A DNA stretch of 64,000 bases. Origin: an uncultured Kineothrix sp. GTDB lineage: Bacteria > Bacillota > Clostridia > Lachnospirales > Lachnospiraceae. Within the stretch, counting starts at the first letter, position 1. Every line of letters starts with the position of its first letter. Positions 24,427-33,467 of the stretch are shown here, one piece after another. The translations under genes were made by a program, and so were the position numbers. Under the pieces are notes generated by a model. That model had not been told where the DNA came from and searched no databases. It saw nothing but the letters and a program-made list of their open reading frames with translations. The stretch is from assembly GCA_910588855.1 (NCBI GenBank), contig CAJUSR010000005.1, positions 179,635 through 243,634 of the forward strand, read 5' to 3'.

Positions 24427-24602
24427 CTCTTATTCAGAGTGGTGGAGGTACATAGGACCTGAGAAGCCACGGCAACCCCCAATGAGGAAGGTGCCTGCCT
24501 GAGCGAGCAATGATGAGCGGCAGTGGATTAGCCGCAGTAAATCGAACAATAAGAGGATTTGATTATCAACTATCGGGTCCGCTTATAAAGGCGGATTTTT
24601 TT
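24427..24602 (+). promoter_or_regulatory. SAM-I (S-box) riboswitch with terminator, controlling metK
   Basis: P1 pairs CTCTTATT (24427-24434) with AATAAGAG (24548-24555). Between them are the hallmark S-box segments: CAGAGTGGTGGAGG, GACCTGAGAAGCCACGGCAACC, GGAAGGTGCC and GAGCGG. An expression platform hairpin TCCGC...GCGGA followed by seven T (24578-24602) ends it. High SAM should favour the aptamer and termination, giving feedback on SAM synthetase. Placement directly before metK fits the known SAM-I regulon. Confidence 0.93.
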
Positions 24603-24699
24603 GTGTAAATGGTTTTTGGAAAATGAAGAAAAGGTTCAAAAACCGTGGGCACTTTTTCTGCAAACCGAGGGAAATTTAGTTTATTAAGGAGGAAAAAAG

Positions 24700-25899
24700 A
24701 TGGAGAAATTTTTATTTACTTCAGAATCTGTAACAGAGGGGCATCCGGATAAAGTCTGCGATGCGATTTCGGACGCGGTGTTGGACGCGCTCATGGAGAA
24801 AGACCCGATGAGCCGTGTAGCCTGTGAGGTAGCAACTTGTACAGGGTTTGTGCTTGTGACAGGGGAAATTACTACAAACGCATATGTGGATATCCCGAAA
24901 ATTGCAAGGGAAACAATTAAAGAAATCGGCTATACAAAATCAGAATATGGATTCGACGGCAATACCTGTGCTGTGTTTGTAGCCATTGACGAGCAGTCTT
25001 CCGATATCGCTATGGGTGTGGACAAGGCTTTGGAAGCGAAGCAGGAAAGCGCAGAAAATAAAATGACGGATGAACAGATAGAAGCAAACGGCGCTGGGGA
25101 TCAAGGGATGATGTTTGGTTATGCTACGAACGAAACGGAAGAGTATATGCCTTATTCCATTTCCCTTGCACATAAATTAGCGCTTCAATTGACGAAGGTG
25201 CGCAAGGACGGTACTTTGAAATATTTAAGGCCGGACGGCAAGAGCCAGGTATCCGTGGAATACGATGCGGATGGGAAACCGCTGCGTTTGGAAGCGGTTG
25301 TGCTTTCTACCCAGCATGATGAAGATGTAACCCAGGAGCAGATTCATGAAGATATTAAGAAATATGTTTTTGACCCTGTCTTGCCGAAAGAATTGATTGA
25401 CGATAAAACAAGATTTTATATCAATCCTACCGGACGTTTTGTTATCGGCGGGCCTCACGGCGATGCAGGTTTAACAGGACGTAAGATTATCGTAGATACC
25501 TACGGCGGTTATGCACGTCACGGCGGCGGCGCTTTCTCCGGCAAAGATTGTACAAAGGTAGACCGTTCCGCAGCTTATGCGGCACGCTATGTGGCAAAGA
25601 ATATTGTGGCGGCAGGGATTGCAGAAAAATGTGAAATCCAATTGTCTTACGCTATCGGTGTAGCACAGCCTACATCTGTTATGGTGGATACTTTTGGAAC
25701 CGGAAAGATAGACGATGATAAACTGGTAGAGATTATCCGCGAAAACTTTGATTTGCGTCCGGCAGGCATTATAAAGATGCTTGATTTGCGTAGACCTATC
25801 TACAAACAGACAGCAGCATACGGACATTTCGGTCGCAACGATTTGGACTTGCCTTGGGAAAGGCTGGATAAAGTGGATACACTGAAGAAGTATTTATAA
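24700..25899 (+). CDS. metK: S-adenosylmethionine synthetase
   Basis: 399 residues, full length. Joins ATP and methionine to SAM. Starts FLFTSESVTEGHPDKVCD (ATP/Met-binding), contains GAGDQGMMFGYA in the middle, GPHGDAGLTGRKIIVDTYGG and GGGAFSGKDCTKVDRSAAY, all diagnostic signatures. Start ATG 24700 with AAGGAGG upstream. Single gene under the SAM-I riboswitch and followed by a strong terminator at 25974. Confidence 0.97.
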   Translation: MEKFLFTSESVTEGHPDKVCDAISDAVLDALMEKDPMSRVACEVATCTGFVLVTGEITTNAYVDIPKIARETIKEIGYTKSEYGFDGNTCAVFVAIDEQSSDIAMGVDKALEAKQESAENKMTDEQIEANGAGDQGMMFGYATNETEEYMPYSISLAHKLALQLTKVRKDGTLKYLRPDGKSQVSVEYDADGKPLRLEAVVLSTQHDEDVTQEQIHEDIKKYVFDPVLPKELIDDKTRFYINPTGRFVIGGPHGDAGLTGRKIIVDTYGGYARHGGGAFSGKDCTKVDRSAAYAARYVAKNIVAAGIAEKCEIQLSYAIGVAQPTSVMVDTFGTGKIDDDKLVEIIRENFDLRPAGIIKMLDLRRPIYKQTAAYGHFGRNDLDLPWERLDKVDTLKKYL

Positions 25900-25973
25900 G
25901 CAGCGATTGCCCCATATTTGATGTGTCAAAAATCTTGTAAAACAGGGCTGATTGGCAGCCGAATGACAATAAG

Positions 25974-26018
25974 AGAAGCGTTCAATCTCCTCCGTGAGGT
26001 TGACCGCTTCTTTATATT
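25974..26018 (+). terminator. Rho-independent terminator of metK
   Basis: A 16-bp imperfect stem (AGAAGCGTTCAATCTC with GAGGTTGACCGCTTCT, one mismatch) and a 6-nt loop, followed by TTATATTTAT. Confidence 0.75.
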
Positions 26019-26152
26019 TATGCTATAATGCCCCAAGTAAACCATTGCTTTTGGCATGGTTTTGTACCTTGTAAAGTAAATACTGTTTCTATGGATTTCA
26101 GATGCACAGGCAAGGTCCGGCTGTATCCAATAATTCCCATAGTTTCCCATTT

Positions 26153-26310
26153 AGCGCCATGCACCTGTTGGTGGACAGGTTGACGAGGAGGAAGGTTATC
26201 GAAAATTCGGCGGGTGCCTTCCCGTACGGCTTCCGGTGCGTGATATGCCGGGAAAATATGCGGGCAACTGCAAAACAAAGACGGCATAACGGGAGATTAC
26301 GGAATAATAT
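26153..26310 (+). promoter_or_regulatory. glmS glucosamine-6-phosphate ribozyme/riboswitch
   Basis: The leader before glmS carries the conserved catalytic core: AGCGCC at 26153 (self-cleavage between A26153 and G26154), GGTTGACGAGGAGGAAGG, TTATCGA, TTCGGCGGGTGCCTTCC and the downstream pseudoknot domain with GGGCAACTGC and AGACGGCATAACGGG. The order and spacing match the glmS ribozyme class. Bound GlcN6P acts as cofactor for cleavage, which destabilises the mRNA and lowers GlmS. The 3' boundary is approximate. Confidence 0.93.
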
Positions 26311-26352
26311 GATGATAAAGATAAGTTGAAAATAGAAAGATGAGGAGAATCT

Positions 26353-28173
26353 ATGTGTGGAATTATTGGTTATACAGGGGGAAAAGAAGCGGAAGGCATA
26401 ATAGTGGATGGGCTGGAAATTTTGGAGTATCGGGGTTATGACAGCGCCGGGATAGCGGTCAGCCAAAAAGACGGCAGTGTGCAGATACGCAAATGCGTAG
26501 GGCGTGTAAGGGATTTGCGTTCCTTGTGCCGGAAGGGGGAAATCCAGGGCACATGCGGTATCGGGCATACAAGATGGGCGACCCACGGCGGGGTTTGCGA
26601 TGCGAACGCCCATCCCCATCGGTTTGGAAAGGTTACGGTTGTCCATAACGGTATTATTGAGAATTACCGTGGCCTGGCAAAAAAATACAATTTACAGGAT
26701 AGGCTCCGTTCCCAGACGGACAGCGAGGTGGCAGCGGCGGTGCTTGCCCACTTTTATAACGGTGACCCATTTGCGGCAATCCGGAAAACCGTACTGAAAT
26801 TAAAGGGAACATTCGCTTTCGGTATTTTGTTTGAAGATATTTCGGAAGCTATTTTTGCGGTAAGGAATGTAAGCCCTATTGTTATCGGGCAAGTGCAGGA
26901 AGGGAGTATGCTGGCCTCGGATGTGACGGCATTAGGGCAGTATACGAAAGAATATTTTGTGCTGCCGGAATTTCATGTGGCTGTTTTGAAAAAAGAAGGC
27001 GTGGAGCTGTATGATATGTCCGGTGAACCGGCAGAGCCGGAATGGATGACGGTAAGCTGGGATGTGGATAAAAGCAGCAAAGGCGGCTATCCGTTTTATA
27101 TGGAAAAAGAGATTATGGAGCAGCCTCAGGTGATTGCGGAGACGGTTCAGCCAAGGATATGCGGCGGTATGCCGGATTTTGGCGTGGACGGTATTCCCGA
27201 CAACTTGTTTGAGGATTGCAAAAGGATATGTGTGGTAGCCTGCGGTACGGCTATGCATGCGGGATTGGTAGGCAAAGCGTTGATGCAATCGTTAGTGCGT
27301 ATTCATATGGACGTAGAGCTTGCCAGCGAATTTATGTATACGGATGCGATTGTGGATGAAGAAACATTGGTGATAGCGATTTCCCAGTCCGGGGAAACCA
27401 TTGATACGCTGGAAGCGGTAAAATATGCGAAGAAAAACAGTGCAAAAACCCTTGCTATCGTCAATGTAAGGGGGGCGTCCGTGGCGCGGGCCAGCGATTA
27501 TGTGATTTATACCAACGCAGGGCCGGAAATAGCGGTTGCCAGTACGAAAGCTTATACGACGCAATTGGCAGTGCTTTATTTATTGACGGGAAGGATGGCA
27601 TATGTAAGAGGAAGCTTTGGGGAAACGGAGGCGAAGTCTTTTGCATCGCAATTGCTGCTGGCGCCGGAAGCGATGCAGCAGGTGTTGGACCGGAAGGAGG
27701 AAATCCATTATATTGCCCGCTCCATATTGAATGCAAAAGATGTGTTTATGATGGGAAGAGGGCTGGATTATTCTATTCTTCTGGAGGGCTCGCTTAAATT
27801 AAAAGAGATTTCTTACATCCATTCGGAAGCTTATGCGTCAGGGGAACTGAAACACGGCACAATTGCCCTGATTACGGAAGATACGCCAGTGGTGGCAGTG
27901 GTGACCCAGAGCAAACTGCAATCGAAAGAGTTTTCCAACATAAAAGAGGTGCAGTCCAGAGGTGCAGGGGTTATACTGTTTATGAAAGAGACTTTTGAGT
28001 TGGATAAGGAAGCTGCGTGGGAGAGCGTGTTCCAATTGCCGGCGATGGAGGATAGCTTTATGGTAATGCCTGCTTCAGCAGCTTTGCAGCTTTTGGCATA
28101 TTATGTATCCCTTGATAAAGGACTGGATGTGGATAAACCAAGAAATCTTGCCAAAGTGGTTACGGTGGAATAA
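26353..28173 (+). CDS. glmS: Glutamine-fructose-6-phosphate aminotransferase (isomerizing)
   Basis: 606 residues, full length. Makes glucosamine-6-phosphate for peptidoglycan and other amino sugars. The N-terminal glutaminase starts MCGIIGYTGG with the nucleophile Cys2 and has YRGYDSAGIAV and HTRWATHG. Two SIS isomerase domains follow (CGTAMHAG; ISQSGETIDTL; GRGLDYSILLEGSLKLKEISY), ending in the conserved DKPRNLAKVVTVE. Start ATG 26353 with GAGGAG upstream. Controlled by the glmS ribozyme in its leader. Confidence 0.97.
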   Translation: MCGIIGYTGGKEAEGIIVDGLEILEYRGYDSAGIAVSQKDGSVQIRKCVGRVRDLRSLCRKGEIQGTCGIGHTRWATHGGVCDANAHPHRFGKVTVVHNGIIENYRGLAKKYNLQDRLRSQTDSEVAAAVLAHFYNGDPFAAIRKTVLKLKGTFAFGILFEDISEAIFAVRNVSPIVIGQVQEGSMLASDVTALGQYTKEYFVLPEFHVAVLKKEGVELYDMSGEPAEPEWMTVSWDVDKSSKGGYPFYMEKEIMEQPQVIAETVQPRICGGMPDFGVDGIPDNLFEDCKRICVVACGTAMHAGLVGKALMQSLVRIHMDVELASEFMYTDAIVDEETLVIAISQSGETIDTLEAVKYAKKNSAKTLAIVNVRGASVARASDYVIYTNAGPEIAVASTKAYTTQLAVLYLLTGRMAYVRGSFGETEAKSFASQLLLAPEAMQQVLDRKEEIHYIARSILNAKDVFMMGRGLDYSILLEGSLKLKEISYIHSEAYASGELKHGTIALITEDTPVVAVVTQSKLQSKEFSNIKEVQSRGAGVILFMKETFELDKEAAWESVFQLPAMEDSFMVMPASAALQLLAYYVSLDKGLDVDKPRNLAKVVTVE

Positions 28174-28474
28174 CCTATGTGCCGTTGCGGGATACAATGG
28201 CAGCCGGCATTTTGGGGTGTTAATTCGGGAATGAAGGGTTAGGAAGCGAAAAAGGATTGGAGCAAAAGGGCAGGAATCGGAAAAAGATAGGAGCCCCAAA
28301 AGCGGAAATGCGAATAATCAAAAGCCCGAAAAGGCGGGAAAATTAATCGGAACAGGGAAAGGGATTATTGGGCGGCCGGCATACAGCCCTGTGCATCTGA
28401 AATCTGTAGAGGCTTGGAAATCCGGCAAAATATTTTATGCATACAAATTAAGAAGAAAACAAGGAGCAACGGTT
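28174..28474. other. 301-bp gap with no recognised feature
   Basis: Purine-rich intergenic DNA between glmS and dnaE. I see no hairpin with a T run, no convincing promoter boxes and no supported reading frame. The dnaE frame stays open back to 28391 without a ribosome site at its upstream ATG. Confidence 0.5.
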
Positions 28475-31400
28475 ATGGCATTTACTCATTTGCACGTCCA
28501 TACGGAGTACAGTTTATTGGACGGTTCCAACAAAATAAAAGAGTATGTAAAACGGGTCAAGGAACTAGGCATGGACAGTGCGGCGATTACCGACCACGGT
28601 GTTATGTACGGGGTAATCGAATTTTATAAAGAGGCGAAGGCGGCGGGGATAAATCCGATTCTGGGCTGCGAGGTATATGTGGCCCCCAATTCACGGTTTG
28701 ACAAAGAATTGGCCGGGGGGGAAGACAGATATTATCATTTGGTACTGCTGGCAGAAAACAACACGGGATATGCCAATTTGATGAAAATAGTCAGCCGCGG
28801 TTTTACGGAAGGGTACTATTATAGGCCGCGTGTAGATATGGAAGTGCTGAATGAATTTCACGAAGGGGTGATTGCCCTTTCCGCCTGCCTGGCGGGAGAG
28901 GTACAAAGGTATATTGTCAAAGGGCTGATAGACGAAGCGAAGAAGACGGCATTAAAATACGAAGCATGTTTCGGGAAGGGGAATTTTTTTCTGGAAATGC
29001 AGGATCACGGAATCCCGGAACAGAAAACAGTGAATGCCGCACTTTTGAAAATGAGCAAAGAATTGGACATTCCGTTGGTTGTTACCAATGACGTACATTA
29101 TACTTATGCCGAAGATGAAAAATCCCATGATGTGCTGCTCTGCATCCAGACAGGGAAAAAATTATCCGATGAAGACCGTATGCGCTATATAGGCGGGCAA
29201 TATTATGTCAAAAGCGAAGAAGAGATGAAAGGCTTATTCCCTTATGCGTGGGAAGCGGTGGAGAATACCAAAAGGATTGCTGACCGTTGCTGTGTGGATA
29301 TCGAATTTGGGGTCACCAAACTGCCGCATTTTGAAGTGCCAAAGGGGTATGATTCATGGACGTATCTGAACAAGCTTTGCTATGACGGTATGTATGAGCG
29401 CTATGGTGTCCTAAGGAATCAGGAGGAAGGGAATGACAGGGAAACAAAGGGGATCATTCCTGAGGGGGCAAGTAGGGAAAGCCTGATAGAACGCCTGGAA
29501 TACGAGTTGAATGTCATCCGTTCGATGGGGTATGTGGATTATTTTCTGATTGTATGGGATTTTATTAATTATGCAAAAATGAATGATATTATGGTCGGGC
29601 CGGGAAGGGGGTCTGCGGCGGGTAGCATTGTTTCTTATTGCTTGAGGATTACCGATATTGACCCGATTAAATACAGTTTGCTATTTGAACGTTTTTTGAA
29701 CCCGGAACGGGTGTCCATGCCGGATATTGATATTGATTTCTGTTTTGAAAGAAGACAGGAGGTCATTGACTATGTAGGGAAGAAATACGGGGCAGATAAG
29801 GTGGTGCAGATTGTTACCTTTGGTACGATGGCAGCCAAGGGAGTTATCCGCGATGTGGGAAGGGTAATGGATTTGCCCTATGCTTATGTCGATTCCATTG
29901 CGAAAATGGTTCCCAATGAACTGAACATTACCATAGACAGGGCGCTTAGTATCAATCCGGAATTTCGGCGGATGTATGAGACGGACGAACAGGTAAAAAA
30001 CCTGGTGGATATGAGCAAACGTTTGGAGGGGCTGCCACGCCATACGTCCATGCATGCGGCCGGGGTGGTTATTTGCAGCAAGCCGGCGGAAGAGTTTGTG
30101 CCGCTGTCGAGAGGGAGCGATGGTTCCGTTACAACGCAGTTTACAATGACTACGATTGAAGAACTGGGGCTTTTGAAAATGGACTTTCTGGGACTGCGTA
30201 CTTTGACGGTTATCCAGAATGCGGCATATTTTGTAGAAAAAAATCATGGCATCCATTTGGATATGGAGCATATTGATTATAACGATAAAGCAGTGCTTGC
30301 ATCTATCGGAACCGGGCGTACGGACGGGGTATTCCAGCTGGAAAGCGGGGGCATGAAAAATTTCATGAAGGAATTGAAGCCTCAAAGCTTAGAGGATATT
30401 ATTGCGGGGATTTCCTTGTACCGGCCGGGTCCAATGGATTTTATCCCCAAATACATCAAAGGGAAAAACAATCATCAGGATATTACCTATTCCTGTCCGC
30501 AATTGGAACCTATCCTTGCATCTACGTACGGCTGTATTGTGTATCAGGAACAGGTAATGCAGATTGTGCGGGATTTGGGCGGCTATACGCTGGGGCGCAG
30601 CGATTTGGTGCGCCGTGCCATGAGCAAGAAAAAGCAGTCGGTAATGGAAAAGGAAAGGGATAATTTTATATACGGGAATAAAGAAGAGGGTGTGCCGGGC
30701 TGCGTGGCAAACGGCATTGACGAAAGCACGGCAAGGCAGATTTATGAAGACATGATGGACTTTGCAAAATATGCTTTTAATAAGTCCCATGCGGCATGTT
30801 ATGCGGTGGTGGCTTATCAGACCGCTTATTTGAAATATTATTATCCGGTGGAGTTTATGGCGGCGCTGCTCACCTCTGTAATTGACTTTCCAAGGAAGGT
30901 ATCGGAATATATTGTGACTTGCCGGAATATGGGCATTTCCATCCTGCCGCCGGATATCAACGCGGGGGAGGTCGGTTTTTCCGTTACGGATGAGGGCATC
31001 CGCTATGCTTTGACAGCCATTAAAAGCATAGGCTATCCGATTATCGAAGCGATTGTAAAAGAAAGGGATGCCAGAGGGGAATATAAGAATCTGAAGGATT
31101 TTATTACCCGTGTGGCGGACAAAGAAGTGAATAAGCGTTACGTGGAAAACTTTATTAAGGCGGGGGCTTTGGATAGCCTGGGCGGCACGCGGAAGCAGTT
31201 TATGAGCGTTTACGTGCAGATTATGGACAGCATACAGCAGGATAAGAAAAATAATATGGCAGGGCAGATTTCTTTGTTCGATATTGTTTCGGAGGAAGAA
31301 AAAGAGAATTATGAGATAAAGATGCCGCAGGTAGGGGAGTATTCCAAAGAAATGCTGCTTGGGTTTGAAAAGGAAGTGCTGGGCATTTATATCAGCGGGC

Positions 31401-31984
31401 ACCCCTTGGAGGAGTATGCCGGAATATGGAAGAAAAATATTACCAATACCACCGCGGATTTCCTTCTGGATGAAGAAACCGGGGAAACGGCGGTGAAAGA
31501 CGGGCAGAGCGCTACCATAGGCGGCATTATCGCGGATAAAAAAATTAAGTATACGAAAAACGACAAAGTGATGGCCTTTTTACAAATGGAAGACTTGGTT
31601 GGTACGGTGGAGGTCATCGTATTTCCCAGAGATTATGAAAAAAATTCGTCGAAACTATTGGAAGACAATAAAGTCTTCATAAAAGGACGGGTATCCGTAG
31701 AAGAGGAAAAAGATGGGAAGCTGGTTTGCGAAAAGATTACCGGCTTCGATGAAATTACGAAAAAGCTGTGGATTAAGTTCCCCACAAAGGAGGCCTATGA
31801 AACGGCAGAAAAAGAACTTTTTTCCCGTCTGGCGGAGTCCGATGGAAGAGACAGCGTCTGCATTTATGTAGAAGCCCCTAAAGCGATAAAAACCCTCCCG
31901 CCGAATAGGAACGTAAAAGCGGATGCGGAACTGGTGGCGGAATTGGCGGCATTGTACGGGGCGGATAACGTGAAAGTGACGTGA
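28475..31984 (+). CDS. dnaE: DNA polymerase III alpha subunit (DnaE type)
   Basis: 1169 residues. A PHP domain opens the protein (FTHLHVHTEYSLLDGSNKI). The Pol III catalytic palm has GPGRGSAAGSIVSY and the catalytic aspartates PDIDIDFCFERR (about 417-428). The finger region includes SMHAAGVV and YRPGPMDFIP, and an OB fold (about 1000-1080, IGGIIADKKIKYTKNDKVMAF) sits near the C-terminus. No embedded exonuclease domain is present, so this is DnaE rather than PolC. In Firmicutes DnaE works with PolC at the fork. Start ATG 28475 (AAGGAG upstream) rather than 28391. Confidence 0.95.
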   Translation: MAFTHLHVHTEYSLLDGSNKIKEYVKRVKELGMDSAAITDHGVMYGVIEFYKEAKAAGINPILGCEVYVAPNSRFDKELAGGEDRYYHLVLLAENNTGYANLMKIVSRGFTEGYYYRPRVDMEVLNEFHEGVIALSACLAGEVQRYIVKGLIDEAKKTALKYEACFGKGNFFLEMQDHGIPEQKTVNAALLKMSKELDIPLVVTNDVHYTYAEDEKSHDVLLCIQTGKKLSDEDRMRYIGGQYYVKSEEEMKGLFPYAWEAVENTKRIADRCCVDIEFGVTKLPHFEVPKGYDSWTYLNKLCYDGMYERYGVLRNQEEGNDRETKGIIPEGASRESLIERLEYELNVIRSMGYVDYFLIVWDFINYAKMNDIMVGPGRGSAAGSIVSYCLRITDIDPIKYSLLFERFLNPERVSMPDIDIDFCFERRQEVIDYVGKKYGADKVVQIVTFGTMAAKGVIRDVGRVMDLPYAYVDSIAKMVPNELNITIDRALSINPEFRRMYETDEQVKNLVDMSKRLEGLPRHTSMHAAGVVICSKPAEEFVPLSRGSDGSVTTQFTMTTIEELGLLKMDFLGLRTLTVIQNAAYFVEKNHGIHLDMEHIDYNDKAVLASIGTGRTDGVFQLESGGMKNFMKELKPQSLEDIIAGISLYRPGPMDFIPKYIKGKNNHQDITYSCPQLEPILASTYGCIVYQEQVMQIVRDLGGYTLGRSDLVRRAMSKKKQSVMEKERDNFIYGNKEEGVPGCVANGIDESTARQIYEDMMDFAKYAFNKSHAACYAVVAYQTAYLKYYYPVEFMAALLTSVIDFPRKVSEYIVTCRNMGISILPPDINAGEVGFSVTDEGIRYALTAIKSIGYPIIEAIVKERDARGEYKNLKDFITRVADKEVNKRYVENFIKAGALDSLGGTRKQFMSVYVQIMDSIQQDKKNNMAGQISLFDIVSEEEKENYEIKMPQVGEYSKEMLLGFEKEVLGIYISGHPLEEYAGIWKKNITNTTADFLLDEETGETAVKDGQSATIGGIIADKKIKYTKNDKVMAFLQMEDLVGTVEVIVFPRDYEKNSSKLLEDNKVFIKGRVSVEEEKDGKLVCEKITGFDEITKKLWIKFPTKEAYETAEKELFSRLAESDGRDSVCIYVEAPKAIKTLPPNRNVKADAELVAELAALYGADNVKVT

Positions 31985-32006
31985 TGCCTTTCTTCTTGCC
32001 CTTTTC

Positions 32007-32139
32007 GTTACTGTTCACTCCGTTCCGGTAACAGGCAAAAATCCATGCAAAATTTGCTTCGCAAATGGATTTTTACTTGCTGCATGAATGTTTTTGTACG
32101 GACTTAGCAGTAAATGCTAAGTCCTGTGTGAACAGTAAC
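32007..32139. repeat. Cruciform-type element with terminal inverted repeats and two inner hairpins
   Basis: A perfect 12-bp inverted repeat, GTTACTGTTCAC / GTGAACAGTAAC, bounds 133 bp downstream of dnaE. Inside are two further hairpins: AAAATCCAT... with ATGGATTTT around TTTGCTTCGCAAA (about 32038-32074), and GGACTTAGCA / TGCTAAGTCC (about 32100-32124). The three-way-junction form could terminate dnaE, or the unit may be another dispersed repeat. No second copy lies in the window. Confidence 0.6.
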
Positions 32140-32178
32140 CCATTTTCCTATCGTTTGGAAAGAGTTCCGAAAAAGTTA

Positions 32179-32207
32179 TTGAAAAGGGGTTAAAAAAAAG
32201 GTAAAAT
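32179..32207 (+). promoter_or_regulatory. Promoter for pfkA
   Basis: TTGAAA (32179-32184), exactly 17 bp, TAAAAT (32202-32207). It is 95 bp before the pfkA start. Confidence 0.55.
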
Positions 32208-32301
32208 AAGGATACTGTATACCGTAATATTTTAGAAGGGTAAAAAACGGCAGCAGAATAAGTATTGTCAGCATTGGATAATTTATGAGAGAGGTGTAGG
32301 C

Positions 32302-33276
32302 ATGGCGGATGAGATTAGGACAATAGGGGTATTAACCAGCGGCGGTGACGCACCGGGGATGAATGCGGCTATCCGTGCGGTTGTGAGGCAGGCGCTTGCA
32401 AAAGGAGTTAGGGTTAAAGGGATTAAAAAGGGGTATCAAGGGCTTCTGAATGAGGAAATCGTGGATTTGGAGAGGAGCAGCGTATCGGATATTATCCAGA
32501 GGGGTGGAACTATTCTCGGAACTGCCCGTTGTATGGAGTTCAAGACGGATGAAGGGCAGCAGAAGGGCGCCACCATTTGCATGAAGCATGGCATCGATGG
32601 GTTGGTTGTCATTGGGGGCGACGGTTCTTATCGGGGAGCGCAGGCGCTTTCTAGAAAAGGGATTAATACGATTGGGATTCCCGGAACCATTGACTTGGAT
32701 ATTTCCTGTACGGATTACACGATAGGCTTTGATACCGCAGTAAATACTGCGATGCAGGCAATCGACAAGGTAAGGGATACTTCTTCTTCCCACGAAAGAT
32801 GCAGCATTATTGAGGTAATGGGCAGGAATGCAGGTTATATTGCACTTTGGTGCGGTGTGGCAAACGGTGCGGAGGATATCCTTCTTCCGGAAAAGTATGA
32901 TTATAACGAACAGAGGATTATCAATAATATTATCAGCAACAGGAAAAAAGGGAAAACACACCACATCATTATAAACGCGGAAGGGATTGGGCATTCCACA
33001 TCCATGGCCCGGAGGATTGAAGCGGCAACAGGGATTGAGACAAGGGCGACCATATTAGGCTATATGCAAAGGGGCGGAAGCCCTACTTGTAAGGATCGTT
33101 TTTATGCATCGATTATGGGTGCGTATGCGACGGACATCCTTTGCCAGGGGAAGACGAACCGGGTGGTAGGATACCAGCGCGGGGAGTTTCAGGATTTTGA
33201 TATCGAAGAAGCATTGGCTATGAAGAAAAATATACCCGAATATCAGTATGAAGTGAGCCGGGCATTATCTATGTAG
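32302..33276 (+). CDS. pfkA: ATP-dependent 6-phosphofructokinase
   Basis: 324 residues, the usual bacterial length. Commits fructose-6-phosphate to glycolysis. ATP site: TSGGDAPGMNAAIRA and GGDGSYRGA. Substrate/catalytic loop: PGTIDLDISCTDYTIGFDTA, where the commoner sequence is TIDNDI; the catalytic Asp of TID is kept and the change is at the following Asn. MGRNAGYIA and GYMQRGGSP complete the fold. The GGDG motif points to ATP rather than pyrophosphate. Start ATG 32302 with AGAGAGG upstream. Expressed alone from the promoter at 32179. Confidence 0.95.
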   Translation: MADEIRTIGVLTSGGDAPGMNAAIRAVVRQALAKGVRVKGIKKGYQGLLNEEIVDLERSSVSDIIQRGGTILGTARCMEFKTDEGQQKGATICMKHGIDGLVVIGGDGSYRGAQALSRKGINTIGIPGTIDLDISCTDYTIGFDTAVNTAMQAIDKVRDTSSSHERCSIIEVMGRNAGYIALWCGVANGAEDILLPEKYDYNEQRIINNIISNRKKGKTHHIIINAEGIGHSTSMARRIEAATGIETRATILGYMQRGGSPTCKDRFYASIMGAYATDILCQGKTNRVVGYQRGEFQDFDIEEALAMKKNIPEYQYEVSRALSM

Positions 33277-33304
33277 CCGGATGGAAAAATATAGAATACA
33301 AATG

Positions 33305-33399
33305 TTTATTCCCGCGAGCAACGAGCCAAGTGGCTGCTTGCAGACATTTGGCGACTGCCGCGAGGGTCAAATACCCCGCTGCTCGCAGCGGGGTATTTG
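33305..33399. repeat. Dispersed intergenic repeat, copy 2 (ends in a GC-rich hairpin)
   Basis: About 95 bp almost identical to 100-195; the terminal hairpin is here perfect (CAAATACCCCGCTGC / GCAGCGGGGTATTTG with a TC loop). It sits between pfkA and the methyltransferase gene. Confidence 0.8.
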
Positions 33400-33467
33400 C
33401 TTGCGGGTCGGCGCGGAAAGTGCCGGCCCGTAAGCAGTCAGAGGACAGACGGGAAAGAGAGGGATTC

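Noticed and set aside
26098..26646. Minus-strand 182-residue open frame over the glmS leader
   Set aside because: It covers the glmS ribozyme and the start of glmS; the RNA structure and the sense gene explain the sequence.
32302..33276. TIDLDI in place of TIDNDI in phosphofructokinase as a sign of altered cofactor or loss of activity
   Set aside because: The catalytic Asp and the GGDG ATP motif are intact, and I believe this variant occurs in related Clostridia; a comparison would be needed to claim anything.
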